A DNA stretch of 64,000 nt from Ailurus styani (Eukaryota; Chordata; Mammalia; Carnivora; Ailuridae), in contig LNAC01000347.1 in assembly GCA_002007465.1 (NCBI GenBank), positions 1,284,154 to 1,348,153 of the forward strand. Reading direction: 5' to 3'. The translations under genes and the position numbers were made by a program. A model generated the notes under the pieces. The model was not told the DNA's origin, searched no databases, and saw nothing but the letters and a program-made list of their open reading frames with translations. Below, in pieces: positions 47,893 through 60,176 of the stretch (position 1 is its first letter; each line of letters opens with the position of its first letter).

Positions 47893-47933
47893 TATGTATG
47901 TATATATGTATGTATGTATCTATTATCTATCTA
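47893..47933 (+). repeat. TATG/TATC microsatellite
   Basis: Imperfect run of tatgtatg changing to tatctatc. Confidence 0.9.
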
Positions 47934-48013
47934 GAACTCCTAGTTCTAGACACATATGGAAGAAGATGTTTCTTCAGATAAATGGGAACACACACCCATA
48001 CTTAAAAAATTCT

Positions 48014-48143
48014 TTTTTTAAAAAGACTTTATTTTATTATTATTATTTTTAAGTAATCTCTATACCCAACGTGGGGCTCAAACTCATCACCCTGATATCA
48101 AGTCCCATGCTCCACTGACTGAGGCAGCCAGGTGCCCACCCCC
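48014..48143 (-). repeat. Old tRNA-derived SINE, antisense
   Basis: T-rich start, gacttta, then cgtggggctcaaactcatca and ccaggtgcccac, the reverse of a tRNA-Lys-like head without the CT-rich middle. Short flanks aaattctt at 48006-48013 and about 48145-48152. Confidence 0.85.
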
Positions 48144-48470
48144 CAAATTCTTCTTTCTTAAGAGCAAGTTCTTGAAACTCTCAGAAAATTTCCCCAGCCT
48201 TAGAAGAAAATGTTTTTCAAAGAACAACTATATTTTCCCTAAAAGACCTAACTTCATTTATGGCTCAGTTCAAACTTCCTAAGGTAATATTGAATTTAAA
48301 ATATACTGGAAGAAGAACATTGGGTCATCTGCAAAGTGATAACAATGATAATATCCAACATTTATTGACAACTGACAACAAGGCAGGAATGCTTCTCCAT
48401 ATGTTAACTAATTCAACCCTGACAAGAACTTCTTTGTGATATAAGCGATATTACCATCCCTATTTTTTTT

Positions 48471-48476
48471 AGGGTT

Positions 48477-48539
<63 letters not shown>

Positions 48540-48673
48540 TTCGAACACACACTTGAGCTGGAGGGAGGGAGAATCAGACTCCCCAGTGGGTGGGGAGTCT
48601 GAGATCCCACGACCCTGAGATCATGACTGGATCCGAAGGCAGACGCTGGGCCGCTGAGTCACCCAGGTGCCCC
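48471..48673 (-). repeat. CAN-SINE, antisense, inserted in a MIR
   Basis: An expanded TTTA tract replaces the usual ATTT tail, followed by a diverged middle and head end gagtcacccaggtgcccc. It interrupts an older MIR; the flanks catccctatttt and catgcctatttt differ by one base. Confidence 0.9.
48477..48541 (-). repeat. TTTA microsatellite in a SINE tail
   Basis: About sixteen ttta units, grown from the A-rich tail of the antisense SINE at 48471-48673. Confidence 0.95.
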
Positions 48674-49444
48674 TATCATGCCTATTTTTACTGACCAGGA
48701 AACAGAGGCTTAGGGCAGGTTAAGTAACTTGCCCAGGTTCGTGCAATTTGCAATTCAGCACTCAGGATTTTAACCCAGGCAGTCTGACTGGAAGGTCTTA
48801 TTTTTAATCCATCAAATGCATTCCCTTTTTAAAAGGACAAAGAGGAAATGACAAAGAGTAGTTGTGTTGCTTGTCTTATTTAGGATAAAAAAATGAAGGC
48901 AGAATGATTAAAACACGGTGACCACCTCTGGGCATTGGTGGTGTGCTGGTATAGCTGTGCAGAGAGAGATGAGGGACCGGAGCGGGTGGGCTGACCAGTA
49001 CGAACTTGAACTATTACTATCATCCAACTCCCCTATCATCCACCTCTCTCAATGGAGAATGTAACTTTTTGAATAAACAAGCTCATGAGTCATTCCCATA
49101 CGGAAGGGAAAAATCTGTTCTGTCTCAGCCATTTCTTTGATGAATGTAGCCAGCGGATTGGCCCTGGGCTATGGTTTTTCCCACTAAGCAAGCTGTTTCC
49201 CCCACCCCATGCAGGAAGCAAGTGAAGCTTTTGAAGGTTGCCAAGCGTTTTATATCCTTTGGGACCTTTATGCTGAGAGAGGAGTAATCTCAGCTATCTT
49301 GCTTGGCACTGCAGTTGACTGTATCCACTGTTGTGTCCTGACTTTGGGGAGCCCCAGCATTGTCTGTCATACTTCGTGCCTTTGTTCGTGCATGGTTTGT
49401 AAGACGGGCCTGAATTCTCCATGAAGCTGCTCTAAAGTAGTACA

Positions 49445-49477
49445 GAATGAATGAATGAATGAATAAATAAATAAATA
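49445..49477 (+). repeat. AATG/AATA microsatellite
   Basis: gaatgaatgaatgaatgaat followed by aaataaataaata. Confidence 0.92.
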
Positions 49478-50204
49478 GCACAGATCAGTGTTTTGGGAAA
49501 AAGTGGGGTATGAGGGGAGAGGCCCAAGCTTTGGCTGTATAAAGTATCTTTCCATTGGTCCTTCAGTCCTATTGTGAAAATCAGAGAACTTAAGATTTTT
49601 AAACCATGCAGTTATTGTTCATTATTATGGTTTCCAAACAGAAAGATAAGTGAATGAAAATGGGTGTGTAATATGTAATAGATGAAGTCCTTATTCTGTT
49701 GCCTTTTTTCCCCCTTCTCTTATAAGCTTTCTTTTAACTCCAACAAGCGATCTTACTACAGTGGCCAACATTTTAATCCGTTGTTCTCTTCCATTTGGGG
49801 TCTCATGTAGGAGCTGTTCTGGCTTACTTTTCCTTTCATATTTTTGGCAAACCCCAATATTTTGACCTTTGATGGACGTTAGGTTAAATTTACCTTCTCT
49901 TTCTGCTTGTGGTTTTGTATTCTCGATTTTTTGCCTAGCTCTCCTGGTTTCACTCATTCCCAGTCTTCATTGAATCAAGTTCTATATTTCTGTGTATTTG
50001 TTTGTTCACCCAAGTGTGGCACAAAATAAACAACAAGTGTTGCTTGAGTCAAGTGTACAATCTCAATGCTGCCACCCACAATTTAATATTAGAATTAAAT
50101 CTTTGAGTTTGATGGGTTTGATACAGCACAACTATAAGACTGTGTAGGTCTGTAAAAAATAATGTCTTCTCCTTTGAGCAGATATTTATGAATTACGATA
50201 TTTA

Positions 50205-50440
50205 TGATGATGCTGTTGACAAGGATAGCAGCAGATATAATTTGACTGTTGGTGTGTGCCCTGCACTCTTCATGTTCTACATGGATTTTCTCAATTAATT
50301 CTCACAACTACTTTATGAGTGGATCCTGTTGTCCTCCTTTTCATAGTTGAAGAATCTGAGACAGTCAGGTTAAGTAACTTGCCCAAGTTTTATCCAGCTA
50401 GTAAATCAAGAGGCTGGGGCAGGAAATCAGTTTAATTCCA
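50205..50440 (+). repeat. MIR relic, sense
   Basis: Contains ctcaattaattctcacaact, aagaatctgagacagtcagg and aagtaacttgcccaagttt. Confidence 0.7.
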
Positions 50441-51119
50441 GAGCCCTCTTTATAGTGTTATTTAAAAGAAAAAGCAAAATTCACCATCCCTGCCTGTTTT
50501 GACTCATCCAAATCAGATTGCACACTATACAGGATTTATACTTCTCTGCTTATTGTTCATATTGTCTCCTTCGCTTGGAATTAAAAAGGAAAAAAAAAAA
50601 CACCCAACTATTTATTGAGTACCTAGCTATGTGAGATTCTGGAAGAATTCAATCTTACCACATCCCCATTAGGTACATACACATGGGAAAAATGACCAAA
50701 CTTCCCAAAGAGGTATCTGATGTAATGATCCTTTAGTAAAATCATGAGCTTTACATCTGGCAGCAAATGTAGTTGTGATTCAAGTTAACACTGCTTTCCA
50801 ATTCAGTTTAGCCAACATTTACTGAACATCGACTGTGTTTGAGGTGCTGTGCCAGGTGCCCCTGACCTGGCGTGCCAAAGGCAGGTCAGATACACCATGA
50901 CCTAGAATAGCTAGGAATGCGGCTGATTCAATAAAACACAGAATACATAATAATACAACGAACAACGAATCAGCAATCAAAGTGTTTTGAATCAAAATGT
51001 CTCTGGTGAATGGAAGAGAGATGGCTTCATGGTGGAAGAGGACCTTGAAAAATGGAGTAAGAATCTGAGGGGCAGTTAGGAGACACAAAGACCTATTGGG
51101 GAGTTAATGATGCTTCAGG

Positions 51120-51345
51120 AGATGAGGATGAGCTGTTGACTAGGATAAACCTGGGTTCACATTTGTATTTTGACATTGACCAATTGTGTGACATTGGACA
51201 AGTTTTAAACTTCTCTGACCCTCAACTGTAAAATGAGGGGTGTAATTAAAATGGATGTCATGGTGTTAAAAAGATTAAATGAGATAATGTCAGTACACAT
51301 GACCACTGCATGGAGTATTGGCAGTAATGGAATTAGAGATGAAAG
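51120..51345 (-). repeat. MIR relic, antisense
   Basis: Contains caattgtgtgacattggaca, gaccctcaactgtaaaatga and agattaaatgagataatgtc. Confidence 0.68.
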
Positions 51346-52349
51346 CCGTGATTTTTAATGTATCAGGTGCTCTTTTCCTTCATTTTTCCATCTGGCTGCC
51401 CTTGTTGGCCTCTGGTATTAGCGACACTTTGTATTTGCTTTCCAATGGCTTATTATTTAATTTTCACAACATCCTTGGGAGCTAAATAGGTAATAACTAT
51501 TATTACAGTAAAAACCCATTTTTACATAATACGATTTTAATGGAACTGCTGATTTTACAAAATGAAAGTGACTGGTAAAGAAGATTTAAGTGATACTTTT
51601 GAACCTCTAATATAATTTTATGGTGTTTTGTGTATTTTAATTCATTAATAAAGGAAACGTGTAGAACATTCCCATCATTATTCAAATAGAATAGCATAAT
51701 TTTTCAATAAAATTCTTAGGGTAAATTGCCTATTTCCATTTTCTGGGAAATCAATTTTATGGAATGACCTCAGACCCATCCTATTCCATAAAAATAGGAC
51801 TTTACTGTACTAATAAAAGATATCACTATCTTAAGTATGGTACCATTTTCCTCCAAGGCGTTCTGTCTTTATAGACATTGGATTTTGAAAGAGCTGTAAA
51901 TTCTTCTCGGTGATATTATATGGAGTAAGCTAAGGTAATCATGAAGAATTTGCTTTGCATTTTAGTTTATGATAACTTTGCTTCCCACAAACAAGTGTAT
52001 CTGATTGTCTTTGCCTCCTAAATATTGAGAGAATTGGTATAAATGCATTCTAGACATTTTACAGAGTGGAAACAAGTTCTGTCTACCATATACAAATTGC
52101 ACTTCCACGAGCATAGATGGTCAATGGGTGAAATAATCCTGCTCACCTGTACTCCACATTTTGTCCTGAAATGACCTGAGAGGATTTGTATACGATGCTT
52201 CCAGTGCTTTCTCTGAAGGAATTTCAGCCATGACAGGATGACACCTTTTTCACACAGAGCAGACTTAATGAAAGGAAAATGTGTTTTAATTCCAAATGAT
52301 AGGATTCTGTTTTGAAGGGTACAGATATGATATCATATAGCCTCCAGCA

Positions 52350-52353
<4 letters not shown>

Positions 52354-52382
<29 letters not shown>
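52354..52382 (+). repeat. (TG)n microsatellite
   Basis: About fourteen uninterrupted tg units. Confidence 0.95.
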
Positions 52383-52386
<4 letters not shown>

Positions 52387-53014
52387 ATATTATTCACTGT
52401 GTTCCTTTTTCTGTATCACTTTGAACTATCCTTATTTGAAGAAATGAATGGAAGAATACTGTTTTTCCTTTATAATAGTTCTTCTGTTTGTTCTGATTTT
52501 TCAATACTTGGGTATTTTAAGTGGCAAAGAAGCTCATCAAAGCTGTGTGATGTTCAAAGATGGCAATATTTAATGCATTTCTTTGTTAAATCACAAGGCA
52601 TTAAAGTTGGTGATATGAGGTGAAATGATCATAAATCAGGAAGTAATGTTGGGGGGAGAATTGCTACAAAATGTTGTAATCATAGCATAGTTAGCTTGAT
52701 TTACCATTTTCTTACTTGCGATTATAACTACTTGAGGATAAAATACATGTAACAAAGATTTAAGTCTGCAAAATCAATTAGAAATCAGATATAATAAATA
52801 TTATGTTTTATCTCTGCAGCTTGAGTAGTTTCAACATTCTGACCTCGTCCCATTTGGATGAGACCAAAGAGTCTTGCAAACCATCAGCCCATTTATTCTG
52901 GATTACTGGCAAATGGAAAAGGGAGGAAATTAAAGCTTAAGTTACTGGGGTCCTTTTTATGAAGTATGGCATCAGAATGGTGACTGACATGTTCTGGAAA
53001 TCTACTTCTATTTA

Positions 53015-53545
53015 ACAAACCACCTGGAAACCTAATAGCTCAAAACCCACATTTTATTTTGCTCACAATTTTGTGGAGAAGGCTGGAGTATTCCTGTTTG
53101 GGATCTTCCAGGCATTACAGCGAGATGGTGGTTGGAATGTAGTGATCTAAAATCTCAGCCTCAACTGCATGGTTTCAGATGGCTGACTCCCATGGCTGGC
53201 GGTCTACCTTGGTTATTATTGGCCAGGAGCTCAGTCCAGGCAGTCAACTAAGAGGCCTCAGTTTCTCTCCATGTGTGTGGGTTTCTCTGTGAAGCTTCCT
53301 GGGCTTTCTCCCAGCATGGCAGCTGGGTTCTAAGAAAGAGCAGGCTAAGAGGGAGTTCTCCAAGAGCGAGCAGTCCAAGAGACCTGGGTGGAAGCTGCTT
53401 GTCTTCTAAGCCAACCTTAGAAACCTCAGAATGTTATGACCACCACATTCTCTTGGTCAAGCGAAGCACTAAAGGCAACCCAGACACAGGGGAGGAGGAT
53501 TGGGCTCCACCGCTCAATGGGAGGACCAGCAAAGAACTTGCAGCT
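53015..53545. repeat. Old interspersed repeat, family not assigned
   Basis: Starts aacaaaccacctggaaacc and continues with cattttattttgctcacaat, catggctggcggtctacc, and ends in cgctcaatgggaggaccagc. This order is familiar from a common old mammalian repeat, but I cannot name the family. The 110-codon frame at 53273 lies inside it. Confidence 0.55.
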
Positions 53546-56500
53546 GTCTTTAATCTTACCACTGTGTATGTGTTTATGTGTGTGAGTGTGTGTGCATGCA
53601 TGTAATTAGGAGCAGATGTACCTGACTTAATTCAAAAGGGTTGAGGCTTTTCGGGTCTGCTAAATTTGTACTGTCTTCCCTCTCTGGGAAGAATTTATTT
53701 AGATTCTGTTGGCTTACCTGAATCAGAAATTGAAGAACACCAGGAGAGAGACTGGCCGAAAGATTTTAGTTTCTTTATTCTTTACAACCTATGCTGCTTG
53801 CTCGTCTTGTGTCGCCTCTTTTGTCACCCAAAAGTAGGATTCTTCGGCCCTCCAAAGAGAACTGTGGGTCCCTGACCTGGGACTGCTCACTGTGAGGGGG
53901 GGTCAGATGGCAGTGTTTGGGCTGCAGCATTTCTCCAAATCGTTATATGCATGACCAGAAGCCTCTTCTTGGGAGAGAGGAGTGTGCTGGGTGGAGGAGA
54001 ACAGAGCACAGATACTTTGAACATTTCATTTCTCTCAGGGCAGGAATTAAAAGTGCACAGGGATGACAGTCAGGATTTTCTTTTACCTTATTCAGAATAT
54101 GAATGGGAAAACTGTTCTTTCAGATTTTACGGGGAAGAACAGATAAATATGATCTTTAAAGAAATATTTTTGACACAGAAACTTTAATCAGTATCATTGC
54201 CAAATAAAAATAAATAAAAAGGATATCTGAAACCAAATATCAAAGGATCTCTAGATACTGTATAAATCTCCTCCCCTTTTAGGCAGTTCCTTGGAGGAGA
54301 ATACAGACTGTGAACATTGCTTAATGGTAAAGGGTATTAAGGCCACGTTCTTCCCACAAGAAGGAAAACTCCAAATCTCAGGTTTCATGGGGCAAGTATT
54401 TCCATAGACCTCCCCAAATAATTTTGAAATAGCGAATGTAAATGGACTTTTCATATATCCATTAATTTAAGAATATACTATAGAAGCTCACTCTTGAAAG
54501 TAATTTAAGTGTCAAATCCTTTGCAATATGGAGTCCTGTGATGAACTGAATGGTTATCTATTTGGGGTGTCTTTATGTGGATTTACTTGTATTAAGTAAA
54601 TATTAATATATATGTAAAAATATGAATGCATAGCATTGTTGAAGCTGCTAGGGAATTTAGTGGCTATCTAATTCAACTGAAATGAGCCAAGGTAATGCAA
54701 GTATTTTAGAAATTGTAAAATGCTGTGAAATGCATTATTATTGCCCAGACTTCTGTGGTATTTTGTACCAAGGATAAAAGCAGAATTTCTGTCTCCTTGT
54801 TCTCAGCCCAGTGTTGCAAATTGCCTCCGAAAATTTATGAGAAGGGATATTGTTGCTTTATTTGTTGTTTTAGATTTCTGTTTCCTTAAAATAGGATTAC
54901 ATCTCCAAGACATGGTTGTAGCCTCAGGAGTTCCTTCTAGTTGCAATGACCATGATTCAAATGGCTTCTTACAAGTTAATAGTAGTAGTACCCTAACTAC
55001 TGACCAAAGCCTGTAACAGAGCGCCCTTACAAGGAGTGGACAATTCCAAACAGGAGTTTAAAAAAATTTTTAAAAAATAAGTATTTTTATAGTTACGTAG
55101 GTTTTCTCCATCAAAATTAAAGTCCAGTTAAAATAGCAGCACAGAAATTTTCACTTCCTGTGACAAGAGGAGCATTATTTTAAAAAATATATGTTAAAAT
55201 AAGTTGATATCCTTTTCCTAGTCTCAATTTGTCAATCTCTACTTGACTCACTCATGGTGTTTGTTTCTGGGCTAATTAGAACTCACTTAGAATCTTCTCT
55301 TGGGACCCAAAGTCTATAGGCCCCTACACTTTTTATGGCTTGCTAACTTGCTGGAACTAATGAGAGTTCTACTTGAATTGAGTGGTTTTTCAAACCCTTT
55401 GCTGTCATTACTCACCTGAGAAAAATACTTATTGTCATAGTCCATTAGTATTAGTATAATAGCAATTTTTTAGGAGTGGACATATTTCTTTAGGGTTGGC
55501 AGATCATAATTTAGGTGAGGGCGCATGGTGGCATTGACAAGTGTGAGGTACCTGAGAGGCCCAGGGCTTATTTTGGTACCTTAGAGGCCCAGTCACCCCC
55601 ATCTGGAGAATCACTGCTTTTATCAGTTTACAAACTCTTGACTCCAGGCTTCTAAAAGTGGGAGCCTTCCGGGCACCTTCTGTTCCAACCTAACGGGTAT
55701 GCCCATAAAACACCCATGGTGCTTTTCCTTCAATTTCAGTAGATGTGATATCTTTGCTACTATAACAACTTCTTTCTCCTCCATAACCTCTGCATACCTC
55801 CATGCATAGTATAATACTACTTTTTAAAGAAGCTATGCATTATTTTCCTAAGTACTTTTAAGTATACTTTGACCTTAACAGTATAAACTACCAGCTTCAT
55901 AGTAGCAATACATGCCTTGGTGGTTGCTATGGAAACGTGCTGCTATGGTAGGAAGCAGAACTGGCAGGTCTTGGCCTTTTATTAATTGGGAAGAATAGAG
56001 AGAATGAGCCTGAAAAGAGTTCTCAAAGCTTTTATGCATGTGTGAATTGCTAGGGATGCTGTCAATAGAGAGGTTGCAGGGGAAGAAATAGATTTAGCAG
56101 GGAGGATAATACATTCCTTTAGACATATACTAAATTTCACGTGCAGATGCCTGAATGGTAGCAGGAAATGTGGACCAGAAGTTTGGGAGGGAAGCCAGCT
56201 GGAATCTGGGCTTAGACCTGGGAATCGTCAGAAGAGTTGACTGAGGAATCCTTGGGGATTGAACTAGTGCTAGAGCCAACAGGAGTGCCATCACACAGGG
56301 CTATAAGGAGTGGGTAGGATGCAACATCTTGGAGGAAATTCTAATTTAAGTGGCAGGAACAGAAACCAGAGGAGGAGCAATCGTGAAACTAGGATGTGAG
56401 CTAGGACAGCAGAAGGCAAGAAAAGAGCAACATCAAGGTGGTGGAGGTGGTCAACAGTAAATATTCCAAGGAGGACAAGGAGGATTGGTCATTTAGAAAT

Positions 56501-56741
56501 TGCCCAGGGATAAACTGCCTACTCCCTGGAAGCTGCTACAAGTCAAATGCAAAATCTAATACTTGTCTGGTCTTACAATTTCACACACCTACATTGGATC
56601 CTTATGGAAACCCTTGTAGAGGTCAATGTATTTAAGGATCCCCATATCTTTGTTAGAATTAAAAGCAATCACTCTCAGCACTTCTAGGGTGGCAAACAAA
56701 TTGTCCCTGGTCATTCTCTGGTTAGAATACTAAGTGTTCTA

Positions 56742-56938
56742 GGGCACCTGGGTGGCTCAGTGGGTTTAAGCCTCTGCTTTCGGCTCAGGTCATGATCTCA
56801 GGGTCCTGGGATCGAGGCCCACATTGGGCTCTCTGCTCGGCAGGGAGCCTGCTTCCTCCTCTCTCTCTGCCTCTCTGCCTACTTGTGATCTCTCTCTCTC
56901 TGTGTCAAATAAAGAAAGAAAATCTTAAAAAAAAAAAA
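56742..56938 (+). repeat. CAN-SINE, sense, with 18-bp target duplication
   Basis: Head gggcacctgggtggctcagt, tail aaagaaagaaaatctt plus poly(A). Identical flanks agaatactaagtgttcta at 56724-56741 and 56939-56956. Confidence 0.96.
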
Positions 56939-58144
56939 AGAATACTAAGTGTTCTAAATTAATAGGCTCCTATGATAGGTTAATTCCAGCAGAATAGGGC
57001 TAATTTGTACAGTTCAGTCAGTTTGGGAAAATAGATTAGACTATAATCTCTAAAATATCAACTGTCATTTCCTAAAGGGGTACAGTATTATAGAAACACA
57101 GGATAGGACAATAGATAATTTTTTAAAAATATGTAGAGGATTGGGTATAATCCTTATGATGGGTTTCATTATGGAGGTAAGAACCGAAGGTCATATTTAA
57201 GACAGGCAGCATCATCAGAGCACTTCTGATTCCTTTCAACTTCAGGATACTGAAAGCAGCATCCAGAGATTTTGATATTTATTTTCAGGTGTTGATATTA
57301 GAAACAAATTTTTTAAAGTCATTAGTAAATAGAATGACCAACTACTCTGGTTTACCCCGGACTTTCGGTGTTAACACCTAGACAGTCTATAGAAAACAAG
57401 GACGAGTTGGTCAGCCCACTAAGAAATCACTTTTCTTGATAAGAATCAACCCCATATTCTATGATTTGCCTTGCTACAAATTTGCTGAGAATTAATGATT
57501 TTTTTCTTGCTTTAAATATATAAACAGATATTTTACCTAGTTTTATTCCCTCAGGAAATTTGTCTCATGGAATTAATACTCTTTGAAGAGACACAGGTAT
57601 TTCCTACAAGCAAAGGGGACTTGAATGATTGCATATGCATTTTGCCCTCCTGGTTGGGGTTGGGGAAGTAGAGCCAAGTAAGGAACAGCTGCCCATGGGG
57701 CCATTAATACAGAGAAGGGCTTTTTTTCACTTGCTCTCATTGAATTACATCTTTTTTCTCTTTACTTCATGGTCTGTTTTTTCATGCAGATATTCCTGGA
57801 ACGTAGAATTAAATAATTCATGATTTCCCAAGTATTGGTTTAGTAGGTAGAGCTGCCATTTCTTGAGTTGATTATACTTTCTTGAGGTTGCTTTTGGAGT
57901 CTCTTCATATGCAGAGCTTTATAGGTAAAAGAAGTGTGTCCAGTGAGGAGGCAATTGAGGGCACGGCCCAGCCAGCAGGGCAAGAAGAGCACAGGGGGGC
58001 TTACGGTCAACTCCTGAGTCACCACGCTGTTATACAACCCAGGAGTTCTTAACTTTTCAGGTGCTCTAGGTCTGGTTGGCAGTCTGGTGAAGCCCAGATC
58101 CATTCTCATAACATTTTTCATGCATAAGATAAAATAGGATTATA

Positions 58145-58302
58145 GGGGCGCCTGGGTGGTTCAGCTGGTTAAGTGTCTACCTTCAGCTCAGGTCATGATG
58201 TCAGGGTCCAGAGATTGAGCCCCAAGTCAGGTTCCCTCTCTACCTCTGCCCCCTGCTTGTGCTTGCTCATGCTCTCTCAAATAAGTAAAATCTTTTAAAA
58301 AC
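58145..58302 (+). repeat. CAN-SINE, sense, shorter variant
   Basis: Head ggggcgcctgggtggttcag, shortened middle with ctctgccccctgcttgtgc, tail caaataagtaaaatc. Flanks aggattata at 58136-58144 and 58303-58311. Confidence 0.93.
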
Positions 58303-58504
58303 AGGATTATAAAAGAAACCAGTTATATTAACATAGCTATCAAAATATTAAAAAATAAAATTTGTGATATATATGCTTCTTTATTAGAGCATTAAATGAT
58401 AATACCTAGTGCTGATTCCAATTACTATCATAATTTAAATATTGTTATAGCTATTCTTCAAAAAGTATTGCCATATATTCCTTCTCTCCCTATAATTGTG
58501 TACT

Positions 58505-58830
58505 GTTCCTCCCCTAGAAAAGTCGGGGCTCACTCCTCTTTGAATCTGAGCTGGCCAATAGAATGTAGTAGAAGTGATGTTCTGGGGCTAGCAGGGGTAG
58601 GTCACAAGAACCCTTATATATTGCCTGAATGTCCTACTTGCTGTTGGGATGCTCCCATTTCAATGCCTTAGGCTTAGGCTATGGGAATCCCAAATCAAGT
58701 AGTGAGGCACATCTTTCACACTGATTGCTGGCCCCAGATACACACTAGCTTGTAGGCAACACTAATTTCCAGGCATGTCTGTGATCTATCTTGGACATTC
58801 AGGCCAATTGAGCCAGATCATGGGGTCTTG
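58505..58830. repeat. Old interspersed repeat, family not assigned
   Basis: Text gagctggccaatagaatgta, gtagaagtgatgttctgggg and gatctatcttggacattca resembles a widespread old mammalian repeat. Family uncertain. Confidence 0.45.
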
Positions 58831-59109
58831 CTGACAACTCTGAGAGATTTTTTTTTCCTTTATCTGAAAACATGTAAAAAAAATCTCCTATTTTGTCCTC
58901 AGGCCAATATTACTCAGGATTTCTTGTAGGGTTAAATAAGGTTTTGTGCATTAGGATTCTACATGGGCCCTAGAGGAGTTAATGGCCTCCACGCTATCCA
59001 AGAGAGCAAAAAGTGACAAAAAACTTCCTCTGAAAGTGAACAGTGGATATTTTTTCCCCAAAATTGATTTATACTCATTCTGTCATGCCATTTGCACACT
59101 GTGCCTCAT

Positions 59110-59300
59110 ATTAAAGCAGAGTTCAGGAATCATGAATATATTGAACAACTATTTCCTGGGTACATGATTTATTATGTCCTAGGCATTTGGCCTTATAACG
59201 GGGATAAAATGGTGAGCAAAACAGTTGTAATACCTTAGGTGGAACTTACTGCCTGATATGAGAGACAGAAATATAATCACATATACAATAATAAACTCAT
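59110..59300 (+). repeat. L2/MIR-like relic, sense
   Basis: Contains tattgaacaactatttcctg, taggcatttggccttataac and ggggataaaatggtgagca, a pattern of old L2-type repeats. Confidence 0.45.
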
Positions 59301-59769
59301 AAAATTAACAACTGTGCTGTAGGAAACATTTATATCATGAGGGCCTGGACTGGAAAGGAATGAATCCAACTAGGTAGACCATATTATAAGGCTAAAAACA
59401 ATAATTTGTATATTATTGCTAATAATAAATGTACCCAGAATTTCTCAAGTTGTTTCCTATGAAACTGGCTCTTTTATGAGTATCACATGGGAGAAAGATA
59501 ACAAAGTCAAATGAGCTTGGAAAATTTTGGACTAAACAGAGAAAAATAACTTCTTTGCATCTGGTTTTTTCAAAACCTTTTATATAGGAATACGGACTGT
59601 GTAATTTCCAGAGGGGATATAGTATATGCTGTTTCTCAAAGATGTTTAAGCATGTAATCCTTTTATTCACAGAGGAGCTTGTGATGCCAGAGTTTTAGGG
59701 AAACACTCTGAGTACAAAGTAATCTCACATTTAATCTAATTCCTGTAAGGGCTCCACGGATTTGGATAT

Positions 59770-60100
59770 TCATTTGTATTAGGTAAGATTAGGTCTTCTG
59801 TGAATAACAAAGACCTGAGATAGAAGTTTGCCTCTTAATAATAGCAGTCTTCTACAGGGTTAGGGACTTGGACTCCATTTAACTTCTTGTTTCATCATGT
59901 ATGGCTTCTGTTCCCAAAGTCACTCTGTAGTCCAGTATGGTTGCTGGAGCTCCAGCCATTGCAACCACATTCTAAGCAGCAGGAAGTATAAAAGGATTTT
60001 TCCTACAAGTCACACATGACACCTCTTCTTACAGCTTATTGGCCAAAACTTACCCAAATGGCCATAACTAACTGGAAAGGAAGCTGGGAGATGTAATCTT
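59770..60100. repeat. Old interspersed repeat, family not assigned
   Basis: Contains ttgctggagctccagccatt, ctaagcagcaggaagtata, ttattggccaaaacttaccc and gaagctgggagatgtaatct, which belong together in a familiar old mammalian repeat I cannot name. Confidence 0.5.
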
Positions 60101-60142
60101 TTGACTAGGTAACAATATATTCAGCTAAAAATTGGAGGTTTT

Positions 60143-60176
60143 CTCTTTCTTTCTTTCTTTCTTTTTTTTTTTTTTT
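60143..60176 (+). repeat. CTTT plus poly(T) tract
   Basis: Four ctttctttctt units run into 15 T; could be a decayed antisense A-tail. Confidence 0.88.

Larger units (their letters stand above)
48345..48790 (+). repeat. MIR relic, sense, split by a CAN-SINE
   Basis: Left part 48345-48470 (ccaacatttattgacaact) and right part from about 48680 (aggaaacagaggcttaggg, aagtaacttgcccaggttc) belong to one MIR, separated by the SINE at 48471-48673. Confidence 0.75.
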
